Under the pieces are notes generated by a model, which saw nothing but the letters and a program-made list of their open reading frames with translations, did not search any database and had not been told where the DNA came from. This document shows, in pieces, positions 8,359 to 16,239 of a DNA stretch of 64,000 nucleotides. Position numbers and translations under genes: made by a program. Source of the stretch: UBA5905 sp964609975 (GTDB lineage Bacteria > Bacillota > Clostridia > Oscillospirales > Acutalibacteraceae); assembly GCA_964609975.1 (NCBI GenBank), contig CAZSTR010000004.1:4304-68303 (forward strand), in the 5' to 3' direction. Position 1 is the stretch's first letter; every line of letters begins with the position of its first letter.

Positions 8359-8380
8359 CCAACCGGACAAGCCTTTTCTG
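8345..8380. terminator. Terminator after spoVAC
   Basis: A 13-bp perfect stem, 8345-8357 with 8368-8380, spans the spoVAC stop codon and also lies just beyond the barstar-like gene on the other strand. Confidence 0.8.
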
Positions 8381-8381
8381 T

Positions 8382-8668
8382 TCAGCTTACAATTTCATAC
8401 GAGAAAGGCTCTAAATAATCGCTGTTGCAAAAGGAAACCTCTCTGTCCAAAATTTCACGCATAATTGCAATATGTTTGTCAAAATCCTGAGGTAGCGTTT
8501 TTATCCCTTTAACAATCACCTTGTCCGCGTCACATTCACTCCATAACAAATCCCAAAACGCACTCCAATTTTTCCGTACCATTCCGGGAAATCAAAGGCG
8601 ATGCGTATTCTTTCATGAACTTCCAAGAGAGAGGTACATCCCGTCAAATCCAATTCGATCCTTTTCAT
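8382..8668 (-). pseudogene. Barstar family protein, single-base frameshift
   Basis: Reading the minus strand from ATG 8668, behind a strong AAAGGAGGAG site, gives MKRIELDLTGCTSLLEV and then FPEWYGK, the start of a barstar fold. At 8566-8573 the run GGAAAAATTGG has five As where six would continue as WYGKNW; the continuation KNWSAFWDLLWSE and the rest, through the C-terminal SYEIVS, is in the next frame to the stop at 8382. Joined, the product is about 95 residues, normal for small barstar homologues, which inhibit barnase-type ribonucleases. No ribonuclease gene is recognisable beside it. Either a real frameshift has inactivated the gene or the homopolymer was miscalled; the neighbouring glf is also broken, which favours real decay. 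Confidence 0.75.
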
Positions 8669-8776
8669 GGCTACGCTCCTCCTTTACGCCGCCACACGGC
8701 ATACGCCTACATCGCCCCGGAAAAGCCCCTTCCTCTAAAAAATAGCCAAGCAAAACTCCGACGCAGATTTTTCGCG

Positions 8777-9887
8777 TTACCCCTGCGCCAATTCCTTTTC
8801 GATCAGCTTAAATGCCGATTCGATTACCTTGTCCATATCATAATACTTATATTCCGCCAGTCGGCCGCCGAAGATGACATTTCCCTCTTTTTTCGCGAGC
8901 TTTTCATATTTTTGATACAGCTCTTGATTTTTTGCATCGTTAATAGGATAATACGGCTCCATACCCTCCTGCCAATTTGTCGAATATTCTTTTGTTATCA
9001 TCGTCTTTGGCTGTGTGCCAAATTCAAAATGCTTATGCTCAATGATACGCGTATAGGGCGTCTCCCGGTCTGTATAGTTCACCACGGCTACCCCCCCTGA
9101 TGATTTTCCTCATCCAGGATTTCCGATTCAAATCTCACGCTGCGATATTCCAGCTTACCATAGCAATAATCATAAAACGAGTCAATCGTTCCCGTATAAA
9201 TCACCTTGGCACCTAACGAATCATACTTTTCTCTGTTTTTGTTATAATCCGTGTTTAATTCCACATCACAGCCCTCGAACAAGGCATCAATCAACACATT
9301 ATATCCGCCATCGTAATCCCCTGATACAAATCATTAAAATAGTTGTTATCATAGGTATACCGCACCGGAAGCCGCTTGATGATAAAGGCTGGCAGGTCTT
9401 TACATTCTCTGCCCCATTGCTTTTCCGCATAGCCTTTAACAAGCTTTTCATAAATGTCTTTTCCGACGAGACGGATGGCCTGCTACTCCAGGCTTTGAGG
9501 CACGCCGTTGATCTGCGCCCGCTGTTCGGCGATTCTCGCCTGCGCCTGCGCCGGGGTTTGCACATCGCTCCACATTTTGCTGAATGTGTTCATGTTAAAG
9601 GGCATATTGTACATTTCCCCCTTATAGTTGGCGACGGGAGAATTGGTGTATCGGTTAAATTCCGCCAGAGAATTCACAAAGCACCATACCTCTTTGTTGC
9701 TTGTATGAAAAATATGCGCGCCATACTTATGCACATGAATTCCTTCGATTTCCTCGCAATAAAGGTTTCCGCCGAGATAAGGACGCTTCTCCACCACCAG
9801 ACATTTCTTTCCCCGCTTGACAGCGGCATAAACAAATGTGCCGGCGAACAATCCGCCGCCCACAAGAACATAATCATATTTTTTCAT
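8777..9887 (-). pseudogene. glf: UDP-galactopyranose mutase, degraded
   Basis: The 1,111-base span matches a full Glf (about 370 codons) but is broken in three places. The N-terminal part (from ATG 9887) has the FAD motif VLVGGGLFAGTF, then HKYGAHIFHTSNKEVW and NRYTNSPVANYKGEMYN. An in-frame TAG at 9483-9485 interrupts SLE/QAIRLVG. The frame reopens through YEKLVKGYAEKQWGRE and DNNYFNDLYQGI, loses one base near 9308 (ATGGC for ATTGGC), continues VLIDALFEGCDV to DEENHQG, then shifts again at a seven-G run near 9093-9099 and ends VNYTDRETPYTRIIEHKHFEFG to ELAQG at 8777. Glf makes UDP-galactofuranose for surface glycans. Composition is poorer in GC than the flanks, consistent with a transferred, decaying gene. 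Confidence 0.9.
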
Positions 9888-9947
9888 AATTCCGTCCCCT
9901 GTTCAGCACCATATCTCCTCGCGCACACCATCCTTTTTACGTGGCTT

Positions 9948-11150
9948 TCAGCGGTTCGCATACAATCTTGCCAGACCGCCCTCGGAGGTTTCGCGATACA
10001 GATGGGACAAATCCTTCCCTGTTTGGTACATGGTTTCCACGACCACATCGAAGGACACCTTGCGACTGCCATAAAGGAAATTGGACAGGCTGAGAGCGTT
10101 AATCGCGCGCATAGCGGCAACCGCATTGCGCTCGATACAGGGGATTTGCACCAGGCCACAAACCGGGTCGCAGGTCAGCCCCAGATGATGCTCCATCGCC
10201 ACCTCGGCCGCATATTCGATTTGGTCTATCCCCATTTCAAACAGCTCGCACAGAGCTGCGGAAGCCATGCTGCAGGCGGTGCCGATTTCCGCCTGACAGC
10301 CGCATTCCGCGCCGCTTATGGAAGCGTTTGTGCTGACGATGTTTCCAATCAGCCCGGCAACAGCAAGCGCGCGGATAATGTCGTCATCGGAAAAGCTGTT
10401 CTTATCCTGCATATATTTCAGCACAGCCGGAAGAACGCCGCAGGAGCCGCAGGTGGGAGCAGTGACAATAACCCTGCAGTCGGCGTTTTGCTCGCTCACA
10501 GCAAAGGCGTATGAGCAAACCAGCCGGTTTTCCTTCGTCTGCGGGCTTTCGTCTATATGCTTCTGATTATAAAGAAACTGGGCTTTTCGTTCCACGGAAA
10601 GCCCGCCCGGCAATATCCCTGTTTTGCTCAAGCCTTCGTTGATGGAATTTTGCATCGTTTTCCAGACGGTGAGCAAAAAGGGCTTGATTTCCTTCCCTTC
10701 GTGCCGGAAAACATAATCGGAAAGGCGGATGTTTTTCGACTTGCAATATACGGCGATTTCGCCGAAATTCTTTTCGCTGTATATTTCCGGCGGAACGAGC
10801 GCTTCGTTTCCGTCCTCACGGATTTCGCCACCGCCAATGCTGTAATACCGCTTCGCACCAAGCCGGACATTTCCGCTATAGGCAATGAAATCAATGGTGT
10901 TGGGATGCTTTATATCCTGCGTTTCCGTATCAAAAACGATTTCGGTTTTCGTGGCCTTCAGCGTCTCCCGAATGGCGCGGTCGGTTCCATGTCCCGTCCC
11001 CGTTTTGGCGAGAGAGCCATAGAGTATCACCTTGAAAAAATCGGCTTCGGGGAAGCTTTCGGTGAAATTCGAGGCCGCAAAGGAAGGTCCCATGGTGTGG
11101 GAGCTGGAGGGGCCGTATCCGATTTTGTACAAATTCCGAATGGATTTCAT
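9948..11150 (-). CDS. sdaA: L-serine ammonia-lyase, single-chain iron-sulfur type
   Basis: A 400-residue enzyme that deaminates serine to pyruvate and ammonia using a [4Fe-4S] cluster. The N-terminal beta-like half begins with YKIGYGPSSSHTMGPSFAA and GSLAKTGTGHGTD; the alpha half has the cysteine motifs TCGSCGVLPA (about residue 235), GAECGCQAEIGTACSMA (about 285) and CDPVCGLVQIPCIERNA (about 340), enough to bind the cluster. Beta and alpha halves are fused in one polypeptide, as in E. coli SdaA rather than the split Bacillus SdaAA/SdaAB. It starts two bases after the deacetylase stop, so both are likely cotranscribed. Product pyruvate could feed the NifJ enzyme at the window end. Confidence 0.94.
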   Translation of the reverse strand: MKSIRNLYKIGYGPSSSHTMGPSFAASNFTESFPEADFFKVILYGSLAKTGTGHGTDRAIRETLKATKTEIVFDTETQDIKHPNTIDFIAYSGNVRLGAKRYYSIGGGEIREDGNEALVPPEIYSEKNFGEIAVYCKSKNIRLSDYVFRHEGKEIKPFLLTVWKTMQNSINEGLSKTGILPGGLSVERKAQFLYNQKHIDESPQTKENRLVCSYAFAVSEQNADCRVIVTAPTCGSCGVLPAVLKYMQDKNSFSDDDIIRALAVAGLIGNIVSTNASISGAECGCQAEIGTACSMASAALCELFEMGIDQIEYAAEVAMEHHLGLTCDPVCGLVQIPCIERNAVAAMRAINALSLSNFLYGSRKVSFDVVVETMYQTGKDLSHLYRETSEGGLARLYANR

Positions 11151-11152
11151 GT

Positions 11153-11845
11153 TTACAACAACACCTCCCGGTTCGTTCCGTAGAATATATCGCTTCGATG
11201 GCTGATCAGCTTAAAAAACTCTTCCAGCCGCACCCAATAATCCGGGGCATAGTCCATCTCGAAGGAATGACCCCATACATAAAATATCTGCGGCGTTTCG
11301 GCATCCAGCGCAACAAATTCCCGTCCAAGGCGCATCAGGGCATCGAAATCCAAATGGTACGCGCTGGGGTTAAAGCGATACAGGTTGCTTTGGGGCTGAA
11401 AGCTGTCGGAGCAGGTGATGGTGCGGCTATACCGCACCCCGGTTTTCTCCCGCAGAATTTCGGCCACGCGGCCATTGTTGTTCACGCCGCCGCAGGGATA
11501 CGCCATCCCCTCAACCTCATACCCAACCAGCGCGGACAGGCGCAGACGGTCCTGCTCCACCTGGCGCACGATTTCCTCCTCATCCAGCTGGGTAAGATTC
11601 GGATGGGTCAGCGTGTGCACCGCCACCTCATGGCCTTCATACACGCTTTTCACATCCTCCGGATGGATTTTATAATGGGCGATACGCTGTCCCTCCCGGA
11701 TCAGCATCCCCCTTTGACCCAACAGCTCCGAGTTCAAATTGAAGGTGCATTTCAGCCCGTATTTGTTCAACAGCTCAATCAGCCGAATGTCCTGGGTGAC
11801 ACCGTCATCATAGCTGAGGGTGACCGCCTTGCGCTTATTATTCAT
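11153..11845 (-). CDS. Polysaccharide deacetylase family protein
   Basis: A 230-residue NodB-fold protein of carbohydrate esterase family 4 type. It starts KAVTLSYDDGVTQDIRL, whose SYDDG supplies the catalytic base and first metal ligand, followed by HTLTHPNL (about residue 78) giving the H-x-x-x-H metal ligands and YPCGG (about residue 118). The catalytic aspartate pair and both histidines are present, so it looks active. There is no signal peptide or membrane helix, so it would act in the cytoplasm, unlike most peptidoglycan deacetylases; the true substrate is unknown. It is the first gene of a two-gene unit with L-serine dehydratase behind a good promoter. Confidence 0.85.
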   Translation of the reverse strand: MNNKRKAVTLSYDDGVTQDIRLIELLNKYGLKCTFNLNSELLGQRGMLIREGQRIAHYKIHPEDVKSVYEGHEVAVHTLTHPNLTQLDEEEIVRQVEQDRLRLSALVGYEVEGMAYPCGGVNNNGRVAEILREKTGVRYSRTITCSDSFQPQSNLYRFNPSAYHLDFDALMRLGREFVALDAETPQIFYVWGHSFEMDYAPDYWVRLEEFFKLISHRSDIFYGTNREVLL

Positions 11846-11888
11846 CTCCCACGCTCCTCCGTTTCGCGTATATGCCTGTGTTAAATCA

Positions 11889-11917
11889 AGTATAACACAC
11901 CGGCGCCGGAATGTAAA
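11889..11917 (-). promoter_or_regulatory. Predicted promoter of the deacetylase-sdaA operon
   Basis: Minus strand: -35 TTTACA at 11912-11917, 17-base spacer containing the palindrome CCGGCGCCGG, -10 TATACT at 11889-11894. Confidence 0.75.
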
Positions 11918-11962
11918 TGCTCTCGCCGGGAAATGGCCTTTTTTATCTGTAGAATTGTCAAT

Positions 11963-12083
11963 GATGTGTTACAGTTTGCATGACGAATGGTGACTCCTCC
12001 TGACTGTTTTCTGTTAGCAACTTAACTGTAATACTGGATTCCCCATTCGTCACTTCTTTTTTTGTTTGCTTCTGTAACACATC
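11963..12083. repeat. 121-bp nested inverted-repeat element
   Basis: Outer arms GATGTGTTACAG (11963-11974) and CTGTAACACATC (12072-12083) are perfect 12-bp inverted repeats. Inside them TGACGAATGG (11981-11990) and CCATTCGTCA (12043-12052) form a perfect 10-bp second pair. The arms are offset differently (6 and 19 bases), so it would fold as an interrupted cruciform. The block is far more AT-rich than its flanks. A 61-codon minus-strand frame (11958-12143) crosses it without recognisable homology. It could be a MITE-like remnant, a recombinase target or a regulatory structure; no target duplication is obvious. With flanking promoters it fills the 350-base gap between 11846 and 12196. Confidence 0.6.
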
Positions 12084-12126
12084 TATTGTAACCTTACACC
12101 TGTTTTTTCTTTTCATAATTTTATGC

Positions 12127-12155
12127 TTTACAATACGAAACAAATAAGCTATAAT
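12127..12155 (+). promoter_or_regulatory. Predicted promoter of the yerC operon
   Basis: -35 TTTACA at 12127-12132, 17-base spacer, consensus -10 TATAAT at 12150-12155, about 40 bases before the yerC start. Confidence 0.78.
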
Positions 12156-12196
12156 AAATAGGATTGGTTCACAACATAAAATTGGAGGAGATTTTT

Positions 12197-12484
12197 TTGA
12201 ATCCCAAAATCAAAAACGAGGAAACCGATTTCCTGTTCCAGGCCATTCTTTCCTTGAAAAATACAGACGAATGTTATCAGTTTTTTGAGGATTTATGCAC
12301 CGTTTCCGAGCTGAAGGCTATGGCCCAGCGCATCGTTGTGGCGAAAATGCTCAGCGAAAAATGCGTTTACAGCGAAATCGTCAAAAAAACCGGCGCTTCC
12401 ACCGCCACCATCAGCCGGGTGAACCGGTCGCTGGAATATGGCTGTGACGCCTATGCCATGATTTTCAACCGACTGAAGGAATAA
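12197..12484 (+). CDS. yerC: YerC/YecD family TrpR-related DNA-binding protein
   Basis: A 95-residue all-helical protein of the TrpR-like YerC/YecD family. The core ELKAMAQRIVVAKML leads into the helix-turn-helix EIVKKTGASTATISRVNRSLEYG (about residues 62-85), which differs from TrpR in lacking a recognisable tryptophan pocket. YerC is a small putative regulator common in Firmicutes; targets are not established. I choose the TTG at 12197, six bases after GGAGGAG; an earlier in-frame TTG at 12164 has no ribosome site. It heads an operon with a methyltransferase two bases downstream, then hslO and a sugar-nucleotide dehydratase. Confidence 0.9.
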   Translation: MNPKIKNEETDFLFQAILSLKNTDECYQFFEDLCTVSELKAMAQRIVVAKMLSEKCVYSEIVKKTGASTATISRVNRSLEYGCDAYAMIFNRLKE

Positions 12485-12486
12485 AA

Positions 12487-13263
12487 ATGAACGACTATCG
12501 GGACTTTGCGGCCTTTTATGATGTACTGACAGAGGATGTGGACTATGACGGACTGGCCGATTATATCGACGAGTTGATTCGCCGACACGGCGGCCGCTGG
12601 GACCAGATGCTCGATTTGGCCTGCGGATCCGGAAGCCTGTCGCTGGCGCTGGCGGAAAGAGGCGCCGAGGTGGTGGCGGTGGATGGCTCACCGGATATGC
12701 TGGCCATCGCCCGTGAAAAAGCCGCCGAGGCGGAGGCGGACATCCTGTTTTTGTGCCAGGATATGCGTCGGCTAGACTTATATGGCACGGTGGACACCGC
12801 CGTTTGTATGCTGGATAGCCTCAACCATATCCTGAAAACCGACGAGCTGGCGGAGATTTTTCGCCGGCTGGGGCTGTTCATCGCCCCCGACGGACTGCTG
12901 ATTTTCGACGCGAACACCCCCCACAAGCACAGAGAAACCCTGGGCAATAACGCCTTCGTTTTCGAAACTCCGGAATGTATGTGCGTGTGGCGCAATGCTC
13001 TTTCCGAGGCGCGCTGCGAGGTGGTCATGCAGCTGGATTTCTTCCTGGAGGAGGGGGCGGCCTACAGCCGCTATACCGACGAGGTGCGGGAGCGCGCCTA
13101 TGCGCTGTCCACCTGGAAAAGCCTGCTGGAAAAGGCCGGCTTCACACTACTGGGCGTTTATGGCGACCGTAGCCTTCAGCCGCCCTCCCCGGAGGAGGAC
13201 CGCTGGTTTTTTGTGGCGCGCAACCGCGCCATCGAACAAAAAAACGATCGAGAGGGATTGTAA
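12487..13263 (+). CDS. Class I SAM-dependent methyltransferase
   Basis: A 258-residue Rossmann-fold methyltransferase. SAM-binding motif I is LDLACGSGSLSLALAERGA (about residues 40-58), followed by the acidic VVAVDGSPDML, motif QDMRRLDL and the post-II segment MLDSLNHILKTDEL. The C-terminal half (TYPE YSRYTDEV...YALSTWKSLLEKAGF) resembles the broad small-molecule methyltransferase family in which the substrate cannot be predicted. It begins two bases after the yerC stop and abuts hslO directly, so it is certainly within the operon. The final residues are rich in charge and carry no targeting signal; the protein should be cytosolic. Confidence 0.88.
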   Translation: MNDYRDFAAFYDVLTEDVDYDGLADYIDELIRRHGGRWDQMLDLACGSGSLSLALAERGAEVVAVDGSPDMLAIAREKAAEAEADILFLCQDMRRLDLYGTVDTAVCMLDSLNHILKTDELAEIFRRLGLFIAPDGLLIFDANTPHKHRETLGNNAFVFETPECMCVWRNALSEARCEVVMQLDFFLEEGAAYSRYTDEVRERAYALSTWKSLLEKAGFTLLGVYGDRSLQPPSPEEDRWFFVARNRAIEQKNDREGL

Positions 13264-14139
13264 TTGGGAAAGCTGATACGCTGCCTGACCCGTGATGCAA
13301 CGGTGATGGCGATGTTTTTGGATTCGAAGGATATCGTTGCCGAGGCAGAAAAAACTCATCAAACCTCGGCGGTGATGACCGCCGCCCTTGGCCGGCTGTT
13401 GACCGCCGCCTCCATGATGGGACAGATGCTCAAGGGAGCGGAGGAATCCGTCACCCTGCGTCTGAGCGGCGGCGGCCCGGCGGGCTCCGTTCTGGCGGTG
13501 GCCGACAGCCACGGAAATGTGCGGGGCTATGCCCAGCACCCGGTGGTGGAAATCCCGCTCAAGCCCAACGGAAAGCTGGATGTTTCCGGTGCCATCGGCA
13601 CCGACGGCCAGCTCACCGTCATCCGAGATGAGGGCCATGGCGAGCCATATTCCGGCTCTGTGCCACTTGTTTCCGGCGAAATCGCCGAGGATGTCACCCG
13701 TTATTATGCCGTCAGTGAGCAAACTCCCACCGTGTGCGCCCTGGGGGTGCTGGTGGACAGGGATTTGTCGGTGAAGGCGGCCGGCGGATTGCTGATTCAG
13801 CTTCTGCCCTTCTGTCCGGAGGAGGTCATCGACCGGCTGGAGGAAAACATCAGCCGGCTGGAACCGGTGACCGCCATGCTGGATCGGGGGATGGCCCCGG
13901 AGAAAATTCTGGAGCGGGCGCTGGCGGGGATGGAATACGATGTGCTGGACACCGGCACTCCCTCCTACCGTTGCCCCTGCTCGGCGCAACGGGTGGAACG
14001 GGCGCTGCTCTCCCTGGGCGAAAAGGAGCTACTTTCTCTGCCGGACGAAATGGGACGGGTGGAGGTCAACTGCCAGTTCTGCAACCACGCCTACCGTTTT
14101 TCTAAAGAGGATTTGAAGCGACTGCTTCAAAATGCGTAA
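13264..14139 (+). CDS. hslO: Hsp33 family redox-regulated chaperone
   Basis: A 291-residue Hsp33, the cytosolic holdase switched on by disulfide formation. The N-terminal domain has TAALGRLLTAASMMGQMLK and GGGPAGSVLAVADSHGNVRGY. The C-terminal redox switch keeps its four zinc cysteines as CPC (residues about 238-240) and CQFC (about 271-274), although the first pair is spaced as C-x-C, the usual Hsp33 pattern. The start is TTG at 13264, directly after the methyltransferase stop. Regulation is probably post-translational through oxidation, useful for an anaerobe meeting oxygen (inference). Confidence 0.95.
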   Translation: MGKLIRCLTRDATVMAMFLDSKDIVAEAEKTHQTSAVMTAALGRLLTAASMMGQMLKGAEESVTLRLSGGGPAGSVLAVADSHGNVRGYAQHPVVEIPLKPNGKLDVSGAIGTDGQLTVIRDEGHGEPYSGSVPLVSGEIAEDVTRYYAVSEQTPTVCALGVLVDRDLSVKAAGGLLIQLLPFCPEEVIDRLEENISRLEPVTAMLDRGMAPEKILERALAGMEYDVLDTGTPSYRCPCSAQRVERALLSLGEKELLSLPDEMGRVEVNCQFCNHAYRFSKEDLKRLLQNA

Positions 14140-14185
14140 TAGCTTCAAAATCGGTCAAAAGCCGAAAGAGGAGGATTTCACCGCC

Positions 14186-16156
14186 ATGCATAACAAGCTC
14201 AGCACCGTCCGCTCCAACGAACGGATTCTATCGCTGATTTTTTACGATTTTATTGCTCTGTTGCTTTCTCTGTGGGTTGTGTCCGGCTGGAACACGCCTC
14301 ATTTGGGAGTTTACGCCCTCAAGAACGCCCTTTTTCAGCTGGCTTTGGTAACGATTTGCCTGTATAGCTCCCGCTTTCTGCTGGGCATTTATCAACAAAT
14401 CTGGCGCTTCGCCGGGGTATCCTCCTATATCCGTCTGCTGGAGGCGGATGCGCTGGCGGGCATTGCCTTTTATATCATCGGTTTGTTTTTCCCCATGTTC
14501 CCGCTGTCCTTCGTACGAAAGCTGGCGGTGGTGAGCTGTGATTTGCTGTGCTGCTTCGCCATGCGGATGGTATATCAGTTCCTGTATCAACAATCCAGTA
14601 TAAACTCCCGCTTGGGACGACTGATGCGCTCCTTCGTGCGGCTGATCACCGGCGTCAACATCAAGGCGCAAGACCCGGACCGGGAGGAGCCAAGTTCCCC
14701 CAACCGCATCAAAATCGCCATCGTAGGCGCCGGACGGGTTGGCTCCATGCTGGCACAGGAGTTGCAGGACAACAAGCAGGCCAACTATACCCCAGTGCTG
14801 TTCATCGACAATGATGGGCTGAAGGTGGGCCGCCAGATTCGCTCCATCCCCATCGTGGAGGAGAGCGAGGTGGACCAGGCTCTGCTCAATCGCTATGGAA
14901 TTCAAGAAATCGTCTTCGCTCTACCCCAGATGGACGCTAAATGTAAAATGGCGCTGTATCAGCAATATCAGCAATTCCAGTGCAAGGTGAAGCTTTATGA
15001 CTTTCCCGTCATGCAATCGGCCGAGAAGCAAAACCGGCAGATGCGCGCCTTCGACATCGAAGACCTGCTGTTCCGAAAGCCCAAAGAATTCATCAACGAC
15101 GCCACCGCTTCCTTCTATACCGATAAGGTTGTGCTAATTTCCGGCGGAGGCGGTTCCATCGGAAGCGAGCTTTGTCGCCAAATCGCCCGCATGAAGCCCC
15201 GGCGCATCATCATCCTCGACATCTATGAAAACGGCACCTATGATGTCCAGCAGGAGCTGCACATCCTGTACTCCGAGGAGCTGGAGCTTCATGTGGAAAT
15301 TGCCAATGTGTGCGACCGAAAACAAATGGAAGCGATTTTCGCCCGCTGGCGGCCGGACATTGTGATTCACGCCGCCGCCCACAAGCATGTACCGCTGATG
15401 GAGCACAACTGCTATGAGGCGGTGCGCAACAATGTGTTCGGCACGCTGACCATCGTGGAAACCGCCGAAAAATTCGGCGTTTCAAAATTTATTATGGTGT
15501 CCACCGACAAGGCGGTGAACCCCACCAATGTGATGGGCGCCACCAAGCGGATGTGCGAGATGATTGTGCAAAGTCGCAAAAGCGCCACCGCCTTCAGCGC
15601 CACCCGCTTCGGAAATGTGCTCGGCTCCAACGGCAGTGTGATTCCGCTTTTCAAGCGTCAAATTGCCAACGGCGGCCCCATCACCCTTACCGACCGACGC
15701 ATCATCCGCTATTTCATGACCATTCCGGAGGCCTCTCAGCTGGTGCTTCAATCCGGCGCCATGGCGAAAAACGGTGAGCTGTATGTGCTGGACATGGGAA
15801 AGCCGGTGAAAATTCTGGAGCTGGCGGAAAATATGATTTGCCTCTCCGGCTTCCGCCCATACGAGGACATCGACATTGTGGAAACCGGCCTGCGCGACGG
15901 CGAAAAGCTGTATGAAGAACTGCTCATCCGGGATGAGAATCTGGATCGCACGGAAAATGAGCTAATTTTCGTCGAACGGGATCGCCCGCTATCCGGCGAA
16001 AGCATCAACGAAAAGCTATCGCTGTTGCGTCAGGCGTTGGAAACGCGGGACGAAGAAGCCATTCGAAAGGCTCTCCACGAAGCCGTCCCCACCTTCCACA
16101 CCCCGGAGGAGGTCAACAGCAACATCACCTCCGCCCGCGAAATGGCGATGGTGTAA
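14186..16156 (+). CDS. Membrane nucleoside-diphosphate-sugar 4,6-dehydratase (CapD/FlaA1/PglF type)
   Basis: A 656-residue protein with four N-terminal membrane helices (about residues 15-150), a CoA-binding-like nucleotide domain starting KIAIVGAGRVGSMLAQEL, and a C-terminal SDR-type epimerase/dehydratase domain with ISGGGGSIGSELCRQIAR. The catalytic region MVSTDKAVNPTNVMGATKR has Met instead of Tyr in the Y-x-x-x-K motif, the hallmark of inverting UDP-GlcNAc 4,6-dehydratases of this class. Product sugars feed capsule, exopolysaccharide or protein glycans. I prefer ATG 14186, ten bases after GAGGAGG; an ATG at 14132 overlapping hslO is possible. No glycosyltransferase cluster adjoins it. A strong hairpin follows. 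Confidence 0.92.
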   Translation: MHNKLSTVRSNERILSLIFYDFIALLLSLWVVSGWNTPHLGVYALKNALFQLALVTICLYSSRFLLGIYQQIWRFAGVSSYIRLLEADALAGIAFYIIGLFFPMFPLSFVRKLAVVSCDLLCCFAMRMVYQFLYQQSSINSRLGRLMRSFVRLITGVNIKAQDPDREEPSSPNRIKIAIVGAGRVGSMLAQELQDNKQANYTPVLFIDNDGLKVGRQIRSIPIVEESEVDQALLNRYGIQEIVFALPQMDAKCKMALYQQYQQFQCKVKLYDFPVMQSAEKQNRQMRAFDIEDLLFRKPKEFINDATASFYTDKVVLISGGGGSIGSELCRQIARMKPRRIIILDIYENGTYDVQQELHILYSEELELHVEIANVCDRKQMEAIFARWRPDIVIHAAAHKHVPLMEHNCYEAVRNNVFGTLTIVETAEKFGVSKFIMVSTDKAVNPTNVMGATKRMCEMIVQSRKSATAFSATRFGNVLGSNGSVIPLFKRQIANGGPITLTDRRIIRYFMTIPEASQLVLQSGAMAKNGELYVLDMGKPVKILELAENMICLSGFRPYEDIDIVETGLRDGEKLYEELLIRDENLDRTENELIFVERDRPLSGESINEKLSLLRQALETRDEEAIRKALHEAVPTFHTPEEVNSNITSAREMAMV

Positions 16157-16191
16157 TTTTCACCTTTTCCTTTCATTTTAAGACAGAACCC

Positions 16192-16231
16192 AAAAAGCAC
16201 GGTGTCCCCCTGCGAGGACACCGTGCTTTTT
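16192..16231. terminator. Bidirectional terminator between dehydratase and GH20 genes
   Basis: A perfect 16-bp stem, 16192-16207 with 16216-16231, ending in A5/T5 tracts, between convergent genes. Confidence 0.9.
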
Positions 16232-16239
16232 AAGCTCTG

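Noticed and set aside
8669..8776. Possible barnase-like ribonuclease fragment between glf and barstar
   Set aside because: Only 108 bases with no nuclease motif in any frame; a toxin could not be supported.
11958..12143. 61-codon minus-strand gene over the inverted-repeat element
   Set aside because: No ribosome site and no recognisable family; its codons are dictated by the repeat arms. Kept as a note under the repeat only.
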